Assembly (NCBI GenBank): GCA_025937955.1
Contig: JAICQI010000337.1
Coordinates: forward strand, 1-6,610
DNA length: 6,610 bases
Reading direction: 5' to 3'
From: Pyrinomonadaceae bacterium
Lineage (GTDB): Bacteria; Acidobacteriota; Blastocatellia; Pyrinomonadales; Pyrinomonadaceae
In this document: piece after piece, positions 5,291 to 6,610 of the stretch
Layout: each line of letters opens with the position of its first letter
How positions within the stretch are numbered: position 1 is the first letter of the stretch
Translations under genes and position numbers: made by a program
Notes under the pieces: model-generated
What the model saw: the letters and a program-made list of their open reading frames with translations, nothing else
What the model was told of the DNA's origin: nothing
Database searches by the model: none

Positions 5291-6610
5291 CAATCTTGAT
5301 TCGCTGTCCCCGTCATGTTTCGCATCGGCATTTGGAGCTTGCCATCGGCACCACTGGTCAACGCCAGGAACGCTGAATCCTGGCGCAGCGAATCAAACAC
5401 CGCATCAACACGCGCTTCCATCATCTCCTTGGCGCGAACAGCCTGATAACGTTCGTAACGGAAAAAGTGACGTCGCAACAGCGCGAGCGCTTCGCGACGG
5501 TGACCCGTTTGCGCGTAAATCGCGGCGAGGTTGTACGACGCGGGCAGCAGATTGCGGTTTGCCCGTGCAATCTTCAGCGCCTCGTCACCATGACCGGAAG
5601 CAGCCATGAATACTGCCGCGAACACGATGTTGTATGGATCCTTTGGCTCAAGCGCGAGGGCCTTTTGCGTGTAAGCATTGCCCTGTTCCAGGTCGCCTTC
5701 GGAGTTCCAGTAGACTGCGAGATTGCGATAGGCCAGCGCCAGCGGAAACTCGCCAACAGACTGTTCCATCAGCGACAGACCTTTCTTAAACTCGCCATCG
5801 TGAATCGTCATCTTGCCCAGGCCGTGAAGCGCGACGGCGCGCGCGATAGCATCGGCAGGCATGTTAAGAATGGTGTTGAAGGTTTCTCTCGCTTTGTCCC
5901 ACTCGCCGGTGTGGTGTCGATAAAGTTCGCCTAAGTAACGAAGCGGCGTCGGATCCGCCGGATCCATTTGATGTGCTTTCCGGTAGAGCTTCAGAGCCGT
6001 GACGTACGCTTCGGCGATCTCTGCGCGCAGTCCATTACGCATTACTGCTTCGACTTTGGCGCCCTGTACGCGATCGAGAATTGGTGCGGTACCGGGAATG
6101 CTGCCGACTTCCTCAACGCCCAGTTTCTTCAACTCCTTCGAGGCGTCTTTTGCCTTCTTCGGGAACAGGCACTTCTCCTCCGCAACGGGTTTTAGCGCAG
6201 CGATCGCACCGTCCTTGTCGCCGGCTTTCGCTTTCTCTTTTCCACTCTTCAACTGTGTGTCGAGACTGGTCTCGCGCTGTTTCATCTCCCCTTCGACGAG
6301 TTTCTCCACCTGTTCGACCTTGAGCTTGCCGCCGGTGTGCTCGACTTTGTTAATCGGAGTTCCGTCAGCACTGGCCAACACTGCAACGGGCACCGCGGAG
6401 TCGCCGATGATAGGCTTCAATTCCGGAGTCCTGGCATCAGCCACTGTCATCGTGACGCACTGCGCGGAGTAGACCGTGAGAATTCTTGACGCCTTGAGAG
6501 GTGATTTCTTGACTTCGTCATTAGTGGCCGGGAACCAGTATAAGACCAAACCTTTATGCGGTGCGGTCCTCGCTTCCCAAATCTTCCACGGCACGTTGTA
6601 AACGGTTGGC
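5290..6610 (-). CDS. TPR protein with an N-terminal thioredoxin-like domain (5' end beyond the window)
   Basis: The frame is open to the right edge. A GTG at 6594 could start it, but PTVYNV upstream is also in frame and the first domain looks cut, so I treat it as partial. Numbering from that GTG, residues about 15-100 resemble a thioredoxin fold: the strand GLVLYWFPA, then SAVPVAVLASADGTPI with a likely cis-proline at P69, then a helix. The usual CxxC is absent, and the only cysteines are C46 and C142. A charged, Lys/Glu-rich helical region (about 100-160) leads to tetratricopeptide repeats between about 190 and 375, for example AYVTALKLYRKAHQMDPADP and NAYTQKALALEPKDP. The C-terminus has no recognised domain. 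The protein is probably a scaffold or interaction protein rather than an enzyme. I see no signal peptide in the visible part. It overlaps the transporter start by one base, so the two are very likely co-translated. Confidence 0.8.
   Translation of the reverse strand, partial: PTVYNVPWKIWEARTAPHKGLVLYWFPATNDEVKKSPLKASRILTVYSAQCVTMTVADARTPELKPIIGDSAVPVAVLASADGTPINKVEHTGGKLKVEQVEKLVEGEMKQRETSLDTQLKSGKEKAKAGDKDGAIAALKPVAEEKCLFPKKAKDASKELKKLGVEEVGSIPGTAPILDRVQGAKVEAVMRNGLRAEIAEAYVTALKLYRKAHQMDPADPTPLRYLGELYRHHTGEWDKARETFNTILNMPADAIARAVALHGLGKMTIHDGEFKKGLSLMEQSVGEFPLALAYRNLAVYWNSEGDLEQGNAYTQKALALEPKDPYNIVFAAVFMAASGHGDEALKIARANRNLLPASYNLAAIYAQTGHRREALALLRRHFFRYERYQAVRAKEMMEARVDAVFDSLRQDSAFLALTSGADGKLQMPMRNMTGTANQD

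Noticed and set aside
5951..5965. Duplicated GGATCC separated by three bases
   Set aside because: It encodes Asp-Pro-Ala-Asp-Pro within a normal TPR segment, so chance from codon use is enough.
5999..6472. 157-residue plus-strand open frame opposite the TPR gene
   Set aside because: It is Ser/Phe-rich antisense of Lys/Glu-rich coding sequence, a typical shadow frame without its own signals.

Overview
The window reads as a chromosomal piece from a free-living, probably Gram-negative soil-type bacterium. Acidobacteriota is my best guess. It rests on overall gene style: a Tat-exported M20 hydrolase, a secreted COG1228-type amidohydrolase, a TPR protein with a thioredoxin-like front end, and a dispersed-looking palindrome of a type I associate with such genomes. 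I see no marker gene that fixes the phylum. The left end (about 1-110) has a 12-T run, long G and C runs and GC-rich hairpins. It looks like a contig end or poor consensus rather than ordinary sequence.

Layout: (1) 130-1434, minus: Tat-signal Zn-dependent hydrolase of the hydantoinase/carbamoylase branch of M20. (2) 1435-1570: divergent intergenic region with weak promoter candidates on both strands and a foldable leader. (3) 1571-2431 and 2451-3797, plus: a two-gene unit of a secreted chymotrypsin-fold serine protease and a secreted metal-dependent amidohydrolase, 19 bases apart. (4) 3785-3845: a 61-base, nearly perfect palindrome lying between and partly inside two convergent genes. (5) 3833-5290 and 5290-6610, minus: a two-gene unit of a TPR/thioredoxin-like protein, cut by the right edge, and an MHS-family MFS transporter. 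They overlap by one base at TGATG.

All three enzymes carry export signals and act on amide or peptide bonds, and a transporter lies next to them. A plausible but unproven reading is a scavenging neighbourhood for peptides or N-acylated/N-carbamoyl amino acids. No mobile element, tRNA, rRNA, CRISPR array or defence system is visible, and I found no clearly new multi-gene system. The most unusual observation is the palindrome at 3785-3845. It supplies the last three codons and the stop codon of both convergent genes, so both proteins end in Ser-His-Arg.
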